Source: an uncultured Collinsella sp. (GTDB lineage: Bacteria > Actinomycetota > Coriobacteriia > Coriobacteriales > Coriobacteriaceae). Taken from it: a stretch of 5,689 nt of DNA. Positions 1-5,658 of this stretch are shown piece by piece. Position 1 is the first letter of the stretch. Each line of letters starts with the position of its first letter. Location of the stretch: contig URGY01000119.1 in assembly GCA_900547505.1 (NCBI GenBank), positions 1-5,689 of the forward strand, written 5' to 3'. The notes beneath the pieces are model-generated. The model had not been told where the DNA came from. It saw nothing but the letters and a program-made list of their open reading frames with translations, and did no database searches. The position numbers were made by a program, and so were the translations under genes.

Positions 1-35
1 ATTCGTCGGCAGCGTCAGATGTGTATAAGAGACAG
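1..35 (+). other. Sequencing adapter remnant (Nextera Read 1 plus Tn5 mosaic end)
   Basis: Positions 3-16 read TCGTCGGCAGCGTC and positions 17-35 read AGATGTGTATAAGAGACAG. Together these are the Nextera transposase Read 1 adapter, the second part being the 19-base Tn5 mosaic end. The first two bases (AT) are unassigned. This is library-construction DNA and not part of the genome, so genomic sequence begins at about 36. Translated, it yields spurious peptides: MCIRDR and MYKRQ at the start of plus-strand frames, and LSLIHI followed by a stop at the end of the minus-strand degV frame. Confidence 0.97.
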
Positions 36-515
36 GGGAATCAGCAGCAGGTGGGCGTCGGGCAGTGTCGCGCGGATCTGCGCCTCGGTTTCGTCCAGGC
101 TGCGACCGTCCTCGCGCATGGCCAGTGCGTACTCCACCAGCAGGCCCTCGGCACCCGAGCCGGTGCGCGAGTCGATACAGCGCACGTCGAGCTCGTGCGT
201 TTCGGCCGTCAGACTGGCGTTGGCATAGCAGGCGGACCACTCGCTGCACAGCGAGATAAAGATGGCGCTATCGTGGCCGTCGGCGCGCACGCGGTCAAAG
301 AGTGCCTTGAACTCGCCGGCGCTCGGCTGCGAGGTGTGCGGCAGCTGCTCGGAGCCAGCCATGCGCGCGACGTACTCCTGGGCGGTAATCTGCACCTGGT
401 CGAGCAGGTCCTCGCCCTCGATAATCACATGCAGCGGAATCACGTAAATGCCGAGCTCTTGGGCGCGGGCGGGGGAGATGTCCGACGTGGAGTCGGTTAT
501 GATGGCAAAAGACAT
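36..515 (-). CDS. DegV family protein (fatty-acid-binding, FakB-like), C-terminus missing
   Basis: DegV/FakB proteins bind a single fatty acid. In Firmicutes they present it to the kinase FakA for phosphorylation and entry into phospholipid synthesis; whether this one has a FakA partner cannot be seen here. The 160 visible residues carry the family signatures: TDSTSDI at 7-13, PLHV at 27-30, TSQPS at 61-65 (the fatty-acid carboxylate-contacting region in the family), SEWSACYANA at 91-100 in place of the usual S-x-L-S-G-T-Y segment, and DSRTGSGAEGLLV at 115-127. The start is the ATG at 515-513, preceded on the minus strand by GAAAGGTG with 5 bases of spacing. An in-frame start 19 codons upstream lacks support and encodes a basic stretch that does not match the family. 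Full-length members are about 280 residues, so roughly the last 120 are lost beyond the contig end. The reading frame continues into adapter and hits an artificial stop at 15-17, so an apparent complete protein of 166 residues is false. Paralogue and ligand cannot be assigned. Confidence 0.93.
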
Positions 516-571
516 AATTGCACCTTTCGTTGGGGCGCTTGCGCGCCGCCTTCTGAGAGCAAAGTGCGACA

Positions 572-600
572 AGTATAGTGGAGTTGCTCTACATTGCTAG
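572..600 (-). promoter_or_regulatory. Possible degV promoter (weak)
   Basis: Reading the minus strand, TATACT (577-572) matches 5 of 6 bases of a sigma-70 -10 box. CTAGCA (600-595), 17 bases upstream, matches only 3 of 6 bases of a -35 box. Transcription would start near 565, giving a leader of about 50 bases before the degV ATG at 515. The region is locally AT-rich compared with the flanking genes. The weak -35 makes this tentative. Confidence 0.25.
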
Positions 601-623
601 ATTCAATTGTTGAATAGTCAACA
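601..623. promoter_or_regulatory. Overlapping small palindromes in the divergent intergenic region (possible operator)
   Basis: ATTCAA-TTG-TTGAAT (601-615) is a perfect 6-base inverted repeat with a 3-base centre. TGTTGA-ATAG-TCAACA (608-623) is a second perfect 6-base inverted repeat overlapping the first. They lie in the 156-base gap between the divergent degV and HAD-phosphatase genes, about 50 bases upstream of the likely HAD start. Such symmetry could be a transcription-factor site, but short palindromes arise easily in AT-rich DNA and no known regulator motif is recognised. Confidence 0.25.
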
Positions 624-659
624 GTTTGAAGTGACGGTGTGGAAATCATCAACTGGGGA

Positions 660-665
660 AGAGGG
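660..665 (+). promoter_or_regulatory. Ribosome binding site deciding the HAD phosphatase start
   Basis: AGAGGG at 660-665 lies 6 bases before the ATG at 672, which is good Shine-Dalgarno spacing. The purine run starts at 655 (GGGGAAGAGGG), so the ATG at 666 could also be served by GGGGAA at 655-660. The GTG at 639 has no comparable motif upstream. Confidence 0.55.
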
Positions 666-671
666 ATGCCG

Positions 672-1334
672 ATGGCGGCGCTGGAGATATGCAAGCGGCC
701 GGTTGTGCTGTTCGATTTTGACGGCACGGTGGCAGATACGGGTCGGGCGGTGATGACCTTGACGCGCAAGACGTTGGCCGCGCGCGGGTTTTCGGAGGCG
801 CAGATGGGTGACTTGCGCCGCATGATCGGGCCTCCGCTGTGGAAGAGCTTCCACGACTTTTACGGCTTTTCCCGCGAGGAGGCTCTCGTGGTGGCCGACG
901 AGTACCGTGCCTTTTTTGATGAGCTGGGACCGGAAGAGTATCCCGTGTTCGATGGAATTCCCGAGCTGCTCGATGGCCTTGTCGCGCAGGGGCATCGCTT
1001 GGCCGTGGCGACGTCGCGCATGGAGGCAAAGTGCATCGACATGGTGGGCGAGCTGGGGCTTTCGCAGTTTGAGGCGGTGGTTGGCATGAATCCGCCGCAG
1101 GGACGCGAGACCAAGGCCGATTCGGTTCGCGATGCCCTGGCGGCGCTCGGCGCGACGGCCGACGATGCCGTGATGATCGGCGATCGCTTTAACGATGTGG
1201 AGGGCGCACACGCGATGGGCGTGCCGTGCATCGGCATCTATTCGGGCGCGGCAGCGCCGGGGGAGCACGAGGCCGCGGGCGCCGATGCGGTGGTGCACTC
1301 GGTGGCCGAGCTTGCTAAACTTTTCGCTATCTAA
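672..1334 (+). CDS. HAD-superfamily hydrolase, phosphoglycolate-phosphatase-like
   Basis: Predicted cytoplasmic Mg-dependent phosphatase of 220 residues using an aspartyl-phosphate intermediate. All four HAD motifs are visible. Motif I is DFDGT at 15-19, with nucleophile D15 and acid/base D17. Motif II is ATS at 113-115. The motif III lysine is K148 (in ETKADS). Motif IV is GDRFND at 170-175, with metal-binding D171 and D175. The segment between motif I and about residue 90 fits the small helical C1 cap, and GPPL at 53-56 is typical of the Gph/PpaX-like subgroup. Substrate cannot be read from sequence: phosphoglycolate, pyrophosphate or a sugar/nucleotide phosphate are all possible, so no gene symbol is given. 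Starts at GTG 639 and ATG 666 are in frame; ATG 672 is chosen because of AGAGGG 6 bases upstream and because homology begins only around residue 10. The dipeptidase gene follows after 55 bases on the same strand, so the two may be co-transcribed. Length is normal for the family and the gene looks intact. Confidence 0.92.
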   Translation: MAALEICKRPVVLFDFDGTVADTGRAVMTLTRKTLAARGFSEAQMGDLRRMIGPPLWKSFHDFYGFSREEALVVADEYRAFFDELGPEEYPVFDGIPELLDGLVAQGHRLAVATSRMEAKCIDMVGELGLSQFEAVVGMNPPQGRETKADSVRDALAALGATADDAVMIGDRFNDVEGAHAMGVPCIGIYSGAAAPGEHEAAGADAVVHSVAELAKLFAI

Positions 1335-1345
1335 TAGACATAATG

Positions 1346-1371
1346 TGAGGGGCGGGCGTACCCGTCGCTCA
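1346..1371 (+). other. Short hairpin in the HAD-dipeptidase gap
   Basis: TGAG (1346-1349) pairs with CTCA (1368-1371), and GGCGGG (1351-1356) pairs with CCCGTC (1361-1366) through one G-U pair. The loop is CGTA, and one G/G mismatch (1350/1367) interrupts the stem. It ends 6 bases before the dipeptidase Shine-Dalgarno sequence. No T-tract follows, so it is unlikely to be an intrinsic terminator. It could be an mRNA stability or processing element between two cistrons, or chance in GC-rich sequence. Confidence 0.3.
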
Positions 1372-1376
1372 TTGGT

Positions 1377-1384
1377 AAGGAGGT
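1377..1384 (+). promoter_or_regulatory. Ribosome binding site deciding the dipeptidase start
   Basis: AAGGAGGT at 1377-1384 is a near-perfect anti-16S match ending 5 bases before the ATG at 1390. It fixes the start there. The same frame is open back to 1195, but that extension overlaps the HAD gene and encodes an arginine-rich peptide unlike any M20 N-terminus. Confidence 0.9.
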
Positions 1385-1389
1385 CGTCC

Positions 1390-2826
1390 ATGAATCAGGT
1401 GGAGCAGAGCGTCGCTGAGTATGTCGACGAGGTCTGGGAGGATGTCGTCGCTGATATCGAGCAGCTGGTGAGTTATCCTTCCGTGGCAGTTTCTGCCGAT
1501 GCGGAGCCCGGCGCGCCGTTTGGCCGCCCGGTCCGTGACGCGCTCGATTGCGCGCTCGGCATCGCGCAGAAGCTCGGCTATCAGACGAGCGACGACGAGG
1601 GCTATGTGGGAATCGCCGATATCCCGGGCCGCGGCGACAAGCAGCTCGCGACTATCTGCCACGTGGACGTGGTTCCCGCCGGCCCTGGCTGGAACACCGA
1701 TCCGTTCGCGATGGAGCGTCGCGAGGGCTGGTTGCTCGGTCGCGGCGTGATCGACGACAAGGGCCCGGCAGTGCTGTCGCTTTATGCCGGCGCGTACCTG
1801 CTCAAGCACGGCATTGTTCCGCGCTACACCTTCCGCGCGCTGCTGGGCTGCGATGAGGAAGTGGGCATGTCCGACGTTCACCATTATCTGGAGAACCACG
1901 CAGACCCCGACTTTTTGTTTACGCCCGATGCCGAGTTCCCGGTCTGCAATGCCGAGAAGGGCCAGTTTGGGGCGACGTTCGTGAGTCCCAAGATCGACGG
2001 CGGGCGCCTCGTGTCGTGGAGCGGCGCCGAGGCGAGCAATGCCATTCCGTCGCAGTCCATCTGCGAGCTCGCGATTGCCGCCGATGAGCTGCCGGCGCCG
2101 GTCGAGAATGCTGACCGCCTGGAGATCACGGCTCTCGACAATGGTCATGTGCAGATTTTCGCCCACGGTATTGGCGGTCACGCCTCGATGCCCGAGGGGA
2201 CGATCAATGCCGTCGGCCTGATCGTGTCGTATCTGCGCGAGGCCGAGGACGCGTTTGGTGCCCGCGGCGAGCGCCTGCTGACGCCTGCCGAGCACGAGTT
2301 TGTCAAGTTTTTGGCCTTTGTGCATGCGGACGCCTATGGTCGCGGCCTGGGTATCGACGCGACGAGCCCGGCGTTTGGCCCGCTCACCTGCAACCCCGGC
2401 GTCATCCGCGTGGTGGATGGCCATATCGAGCAGGTCATCGACGTGCGTTTCCCTGATAGCACGAGCGCCGATACCATCCGCGAGCAGCTCGAGCCGCTCG
2501 TGGGGCGCTTTGACGTGACGTGTCGCCTGGGTCATGCAAAGGTGCCGTTCTCGGTGTCTGCCGACGATCCGGCCGTGAAGGCGCTTATCGATACCTATAA
2601 CGAGTTTACGGGCAAGCATGCTGAGCCCTTTGCCATGGGCGGCGGTACGTACGCGCGCAACTTTGCCCGCGCCGTCTCGTTTGGCCCCGAGGAGACCGGC
2701 CTGGAGCTGCCCGCATGGGGCGGCCAGATGCACGGTCCCAACGAGTGCGCCAACGAAGAGCAGCTCAAGCAGGCGCTCAAGATCTATATTGTTGCGATCC
2801 TTCGTTTGAATGAATTAGAGCTTTAA
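1390..2826 (+). CDS. M20 family metallodipeptidase (PepV/Sapep type)
   Basis: Predicted cytoplasmic di-zinc (or Mn) dipeptidase of 478 residues, close to the 460-470 usual for PepV/Sapep, releasing amino acids from dipeptides in peptide catabolism. The M20 active site is complete. HVD at 91-93 supplies metal ligand H91 and catalytic-support D93. D122 in GRGVIDDKGP is the bridging metal ligand. In GCDEEVGM, E156 is the general base and E157 a metal ligand. D180 in TPDAEFP and H449 in MHGPNE complete the metal set. H263 in GIGGHAS matches the transition-state-stabilising histidine in the lid domain. GGGTYAR at 417-423 is typical of PepV-like members. The catalytic domain is split (about 1-185 and 385-478) around a lid domain (about 186-384). 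There is no signal peptide. The gene follows the HAD gene by 55 bases and is closed by a strong terminator 21 bases after its stop. A CATAAT at 1339-1344 could be a -10 box of an internal promoter but has no good -35. Exact dipeptide preference (for example Xaa-His or D-Ala peptides) is not deducible. Confidence 0.93.
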   Translation: MNQVEQSVAEYVDEVWEDVVADIEQLVSYPSVAVSADAEPGAPFGRPVRDALDCALGIAQKLGYQTSDDEGYVGIADIPGRGDKQLATICHVDVVPAGPGWNTDPFAMERREGWLLGRGVIDDKGPAVLSLYAGAYLLKHGIVPRYTFRALLGCDEEVGMSDVHHYLENHADPDFLFTPDAEFPVCNAEKGQFGATFVSPKIDGGRLVSWSGAEASNAIPSQSICELAIAADELPAPVENADRLEITALDNGHVQIFAHGIGGHASMPEGTINAVGLIVSYLREAEDAFGARGERLLTPAEHEFVKFLAFVHADAYGRGLGIDATSPAFGPLTCNPGVIRVVDGHIEQVIDVRFPDSTSADTIREQLEPLVGRFDVTCRLGHAKVPFSVSADDPAVKALIDTYNEFTGKHAEPFAMGGGTYARNFARAVSFGPEETGLELPAWGGQMHGPNECANEEQLKQALKIYIVAILRLNELEL

Positions 2827-2847
2827 GGTTTCGCGGTTTCCCAATCT

Positions 2848-2923
2848 AAGTTGCGGTGGAATAGTTCCTAGAATGGGCCATTTGATGGCCAAGCAGGAAC
2901 TATTTCACCGCAACTTTGTTTTT
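2848..2923 (+). terminator. Strong Rho-independent terminator with a 22-base stem and nested hairpin
   Basis: The arms 2848-2869 and 2895-2916 are complementary over 22 positions. The only non-Watson-Crick pair is G2859 with T2905, which is a G-U wobble in plus-strand RNA. Between the arms sits a second perfect hairpin, GGCCAT (2876-2881) and ATGGCC (2885-2890), with loop TTG. The stem runs into a T-rich tract at 2915-2923 (TTTGTTTTT). It begins 21 bases after the dipeptidase stop and precedes the pst operon, so it should end the HAD-dipeptidase transcript. The stem is longer than most intrinsic terminators, so a dispersed palindromic repeat acting as terminator is an alternative. Confidence 0.8.
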
Positions 2924-2947
2924 ATTGGTGTAAAAGGCTGGCCATGT

Positions 2948-2976
2948 TTGGCGCTGGATTGTTATTCGTTTGTAAA
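2948..2976 (+). promoter_or_regulatory. Possible pstS promoter (weak)
   Basis: TTGGCG (2948-2953) and TGTAAA (2971-2976) each match 4 of 6 bases of sigma-70 -35 and -10 boxes, with an exact 17-base spacer. Transcription would begin near 2983, leaving a leader of about 137 bases before pstS. Pho regulon genes often have degenerate core promoters helped by PhoP, but I could not find a convincing PhoP direct repeat here. The 293 bases from 2827 to 3119 contain no credible gene; they hold the terminator, this candidate promoter and the leader structures listed separately. Confidence 0.3.
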
Positions 2977-3077
2977 GGCCGTGCTGCGCTTGCGGTAAGG
3001 GTCTATCAAATGCCCGTAAGAAACCGCAGTTGGCGCGGGCGCTACCCGATCGGGGTCGTATCTTTCCAAACAGCAAA

Positions 3078-3094
3078 GCGGGCAGGGTGCCCGC
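3078..3094 (+). other. Hairpin in the pstS 5' leader
   Basis: GCGGGCA (3078-3084) and TGCCCGC (3088-3094) form a perfect 7-base GC-rich stem with loop GGG, ending 15 bases before the pstS ribosome binding site. No T-tract follows, so it is not an intrinsic terminator. It could stabilise the 5' end of the mRNA or modulate translation of an abundant binding protein. A 10-base palindrome, CCCGATCGGG (3045-3054), lies just upstream. Confidence 0.35.
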
Positions 3095-3108
3095 GAGTCG
3101 CATGTATG

Positions 3109-3116
3109 AAAGGAAG
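3109..3116 (+). promoter_or_regulatory. pstS ribosome binding site
   Basis: AAAGGAAG at 3109-3116 precedes the ATG at 3120 by 3 bases, and its AAGGAA core ends 4 bases before it. It favours 3120 over the in-frame ATG at 3102, which has no Shine-Dalgarno upstream. With 3120 as the start, the twin-arginine motif falls at residues 7-12, normal for a Tat signal. Confidence 0.7.
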
Positions 3117-3119
3117 ATC

Positions 3120-4058
3120 ATGCTCGATCAGGCTTATTCTCGTCGTCAGTTCCTCGGCCTCGCTGGTGGTCTTGCCAGCATCGTCGGTCTCGGTCTCGTT
3201 GGTTGCGGCGGCTCCGGCGCATCCGATGCCGCCGACAAGGGTAGCGCCGCTGCTGCCGAGTCCGTCTCCGGCGAGGTGACCTACGACGGTGCCTCTTCGT
3301 TCCAGGCTCTCGTCGAGGCCGCTGCCGAGAAGTTCATGGACGCCAACCCCGATGTCTCCGTCTCCGGCTCGGGCAACGGTTCGGGCAAGGGCCTGACCGC
3401 TGTCGCCGCCGGCACCGTTACCATCGGTAACTCCGACGTCTTCGCCGAGACCAAGCTCGAGGCCGACCAGGTCAAGAACCTCGTCGACCACGAGGTTGCC
3501 GTCGTGGGCATGGGTCCTGTTGTCTCCAAGAACGTCAAGGTCGACGATCTGTCCCTCGAGCAGCTCAAGGGCATCTTCTCCGGCCAGATCACCAACTGGA
3601 AGGAGGTCGGCGGCGACGACGCCACCATCGTCGTCCTCAACCGCAAGGCCGGCTCCGGCACTCGCGCTACCTTTGAGGCTGCCGTCTTTGGCGACGAGGC
3701 CGTCGACTTTAAGGGCGACGCCGAGCTCGACAAGTCCGGCGATGTCCAGACTCAGATGGCCAGCACCGATAACGCCATCTCCTACCTCGACTTCTCGCAC
3801 TTCGACGACTCCAAGTTCAACGCCATCAAGGTCGAGGGCATCGAGCCCAAGAGTAAGAACGTCACCGATGACTCCTTCAAGATCTGGGCTACCGAGCACA
3901 TGTACTGCTCCAAGGACGCCGACGAGGCCACCAAGGCATTCCTGGAGTTCATGCTTTCCGACGACGTCCAGGGCAAGCTCGTCGAGGAGCAGGGCTTTAT
4001 CCCCGTTTCTGCCATGAAGGTCGTAAAGGACGCCAGCGGCAAGGTCTCTGCTAAATAA
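3120..4058 (+). CDS. pstS: Phosphate ABC transporter substrate-binding lipoprotein PstS
   Basis: Periplasmic-type phosphate-binding protein of 312 residues, expected on the outer face of the membrane, feeding Pi to PstC-PstA. The N-terminus combines a twin-arginine motif (SRRQFL, 7-12), a hydrophobic stretch (11-27) and a lipobox LVGC (26-29), so it looks like a Tat-exported lipoprotein anchored through C29. A low-complexity Gly/Ser/Ala linker (30-50) precedes the mature fold. Ligand-site segments match PstS: DGASSF at 56-61, the SGSGNGSGKG loop at 82-91, GNSDVF at 103-108 (D106 as likely phosphate-proton acceptor) and RKAGSGTR at 175-182. In the last, A177 occupies the position of E. coli PstS Asp137; non-acidic residues there are, to my knowledge, common in Gram-positive homologues. 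The start at ATG 3120 is chosen by its ribosome binding site. Codons are strongly biased to C-ending forms (GTC, GCC, GAC, CTC), more than in the upstream genes, which suggests high expression. pstC follows after 25 bases without a hairpin. Related binding proteins (for example tungstate) are less likely given the pstC/pstA neighbours. Confidence 0.95.
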   Translation: MLDQAYSRRQFLGLAGGLASIVGLGLVGCGGSGASDAADKGSAAAAESVSGEVTYDGASSFQALVEAAAEKFMDANPDVSVSGSGNGSGKGLTAVAAGTVTIGNSDVFAETKLEADQVKNLVDHEVAVVGMGPVVSKNVKVDDLSLEQLKGIFSGQITNWKEVGGDDATIVVLNRKAGSGTRATFEAAVFGDEAVDFKGDAELDKSGDVQTQMASTDNAISYLDFSHFDDSKFNAIKVEGIEPKSKNVTDDSFKIWATEHMYCSKDADEATKAFLEFMLSDDVQGKLVEEQGFIPVSAMKVVKDASGKVSAK

Positions 4059-4083
4059 GTAATCGCCCCCGGAAAGGTTTGCA

Positions 4084-4992
4084 ATGGCAAAACAGCTGCC
4101 AAAGCGCGACCTTGAGAACGTGGGCCTGGGCGTCACGGGCGCGTGCGTAGCGCTCGTGACGCTTGTCGTTGCCGCGCTCATCTTTATGGTCGCCCAAAAG
4201 GGCCTCTCGGCTTTTTTCAAGGACGGCGTCTCGGTCGTCGAGTTCTTTACCGGCACCAAGTGGGACCTGGCCAACACAGCCGAAAACGGCCTGCCCTATA
4301 CCGGCGCCCTGCCCCTGATCGTCACCTCGTTTGCGGTCATGGTGCTCTCCACGCTTATCGCGCTGCCCATCGCTATCGGCTCTGCCATCTTTGCAGTCGA
4401 GATCCAGCCTAAGTTTGGTTCCAAGGTCTTTCAGCCGCTTATTGAGCTTTTGACTGGCATTCCTTCGGTCGTCTTTGGTCTGATCGGTTTTCACGTGGTC
4501 GTCGGCCTTATGAAGAGCATTTTCCACGTAAGCACGGGCTTGGGCATCTTGCCCGGCGCCATCGTGCTAGCCGTCATGATCCTGCCGACTATGACTACGC
4601 TTTCGGTCGATGGCCTGCGTGCCGTGCCCGATAGCTACCGTCAGGGTTCGCTCGCGCTGGGCTACACCCGCTGGCAGACCATCTGGCACGTGGTGCTCAA
4701 GTCCGCCATGCCATCGCTCATGACTGCGGTCATCCTTGGCATGACCCGCGCCTTTGGCGAGACGCTCGCCGTGCGCATGGTTATCGGCGGCATCGAGGCC
4801 ATGCCGACGTCGCTGCTGTCGCCGGCGTCCACCATCACCACCACGCTCACCACGTCCATGGCGGTCTATGCCGAAGGCTCGGCCCAGGACGATGTTCTGT
4901 GGGCACTCGGCCTGCTGCTGATGGGCATGAGCCTCATCTTCATCCTGATCATCCACCTTATCGGCCGCAAGGGGGCGAAGGCTCGTGGCTAG
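4084..4992 (+). CDS. pstC: Phosphate ABC transporter permease PstC
   Basis: Integral membrane subunit, 302 residues, which with PstA forms the phosphate channel of the PstSCAB importer. Six hydrophobic segments are visible at about 16-37, 75-104, 119-142, 156-175, 206-225 and 270-294. The EAA-type cytoplasmic loop that contacts the ATPase PstB lies around 187-215, centred on G193 (QGSLALGYTRW and following), with the usual E-A-A replaced by S-L-A. PstC-typical segments include ELLTGIPSVVFGLIG (121-135) and TRAFGETLAVRMVIGG (221-236). A window of about 38 residues between the first two membrane segments contains the external loop characteristic of PstC. The start at ATG 4084 has AAAGG at 4073-4077, 6 bases upstream. 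It lies 25 bases after pstS, and its last 8 bases overlap the start of pstA, indicating one operon and probable translational coupling. The gene appears intact and of normal family length. Confidence 0.95.
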   Translation: MAKQLPKRDLENVGLGVTGACVALVTLVVAALIFMVAQKGLSAFFKDGVSVVEFFTGTKWDLANTAENGLPYTGALPLIVTSFAVMVLSTLIALPIAIGSAIFAVEIQPKFGSKVFQPLIELLTGIPSVVFGLIGFHVVVGLMKSIFHVSTGLGILPGAIVLAVMILPTMTTLSVDGLRAVPDSYRQGSLALGYTRWQTIWHVVLKSAMPSLMTAVILGMTRAFGETLAVRMVIGGIEAMPTSLLSPASTITTTLTTSMAVYAEGSAQDDVLWALGLLLMGMSLIFILIIHLIGRKGAKARG

Positions 4993-5658
4993 CACGCGCA
5001 TCCATATCGACGAAGCGAGACTCGAGCGCGTCCAAAAGCAGGACCGCTTCGCCACGGGCGTGTTGACGGCGATCGTCGCCATCGTCATGCTCATCGTCAT
5101 CTCCATGGTGGCCTATATCCTGTTCGAGGGCATCTCGACGCTGTTCCAGCCGGGCTTTCTCACAGAGCCGTCGCGCGCCAACGGAACGCAGGGCGGCGTG
5201 CTCTACCAGCTGTTCGACTCGTTCTACCTGCTGCTGATCACTCTGATCATCTCGGTGCCCATCAGCCTAGGCGGAGCGGTCTTCCTGGTTGAGTACGCGC
5301 CGAACGGCCCTATCCGCGACATCGCCTCTACCGCCATCGAGACGCTGTCCTCGCTGCCTTCCATCGTCGTCGGCATGTTCGGCTTTCTGGTGTTCTCGGT
5401 GCAGCTGGGCTGGAAGTACTCCATCATCTCCGGCGCCGTTGCGCTCACCATGTTCAACATCCCCATCCTGGTGCGCGTAATCCAACAGGCGCTCGAGGAC
5501 GTGCCGCAGGCCCAGCGCGATGCGTGCCTGGCCATGGGCCTTACTCGCTGGGAGGCTACGCTGCACATCCTGGTCCCCGAGGCCATGCCCGCCATCGTGA
5601 CCGGCATCGTGCTGTCGGCCGGCCGCGTGTTTGGCGAGGCCGCAGCACTGCTCTTTAC
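4985..5658 (+). CDS. pstA: Phosphate ABC transporter permease PstA, C-terminus missing
   Basis: Second membrane subunit of the phosphate importer, pairing with PstC. The start is GTG 4985, overlapping the pstC stop by 8 bases (GTGGCTAG). GAAGG (4977-4981) and AAGGGGG (4969-4975) lie upstream, and the next in-frame ATG (5087) falls inside the first membrane helix. The genomic part encodes 225 residues. Hydrophobic segments occur at about 23-47, 76-103, 117-140, 145-166 and from 200 on. The PstA signature SLPSIVVGMFG spans 123-133. The EAA loop runs about 179-207, with G185 and the ILVP sequence at 195-198. FGEAAAL near 216-222 is also typical. Family members are about 280-300 residues, so the last helix and C-terminus are lost beyond the contig. 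The frame stays open through the adapter to the last base, adding the false tail CLLYTSPRPR. pstB would be expected next. Confidence 0.94.

Noticed and set aside
1..35. Tn5/IS50 mosaic end as a natural transposon boundary
   Set aside because: The mosaic end is immediately joined to the synthetic Read 1 adapter, and the other contig end has the Read 2 adapter, so this is library construction and not a mobile element.
21..578. Plus-strand frame of 185 codons beginning MYKRQ
   Set aside because: Its start lies inside the Nextera adapter and the rest is antisense to degV.
1195..1389. 65-codon N-terminal extension of the dipeptidase frame
   Set aside because: It overlaps the HAD coding sequence and encodes an Arg/Ser-rich peptide. 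A near-perfect AAGGAGGT precedes the internal ATG at 1390.
618..1391. A 257-codon open frame on the minus strand opposite the HAD gene
   Set aside because: It overlaps a gene with all four HAD motifs, is Arg/His-rich without a domain, and has no supported ribosome binding site.
1369..2733. A 454-codon open frame on the minus strand opposite the dipeptidase
   Set aside because: It mirrors the dipeptidase gene, whose M20 motifs are complete. Long antisense frames are expected in GC-rich genes with G/C third positions. The translation is rich in Arg/His/Ala and shows no recognisable domain.
2924..3119. PhoP-binding direct repeats upstream of pstS
   Set aside because: I looked for 11-base-spaced repeats of known Gram-positive and Streptomyces PHO-box type. 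Only partial CTGG/TGTT similarities with irregular spacing were found, too weak to report as a site.
4059..4083. Attenuator between pstS and pstC
   Set aside because: The 25-base gap has only a C-rich run and the pstC ribosome binding site, with no inverted repeat or T-tract.
3042..4277. A 411-codon open frame on the minus strand opposite pstS
   Set aside because: It is an antisense shadow of pstS and crosses into pstC. The product is a Gly/Val/Asp/Leu-rich low-complexity string produced by the strongly C-ending codons of pstS.
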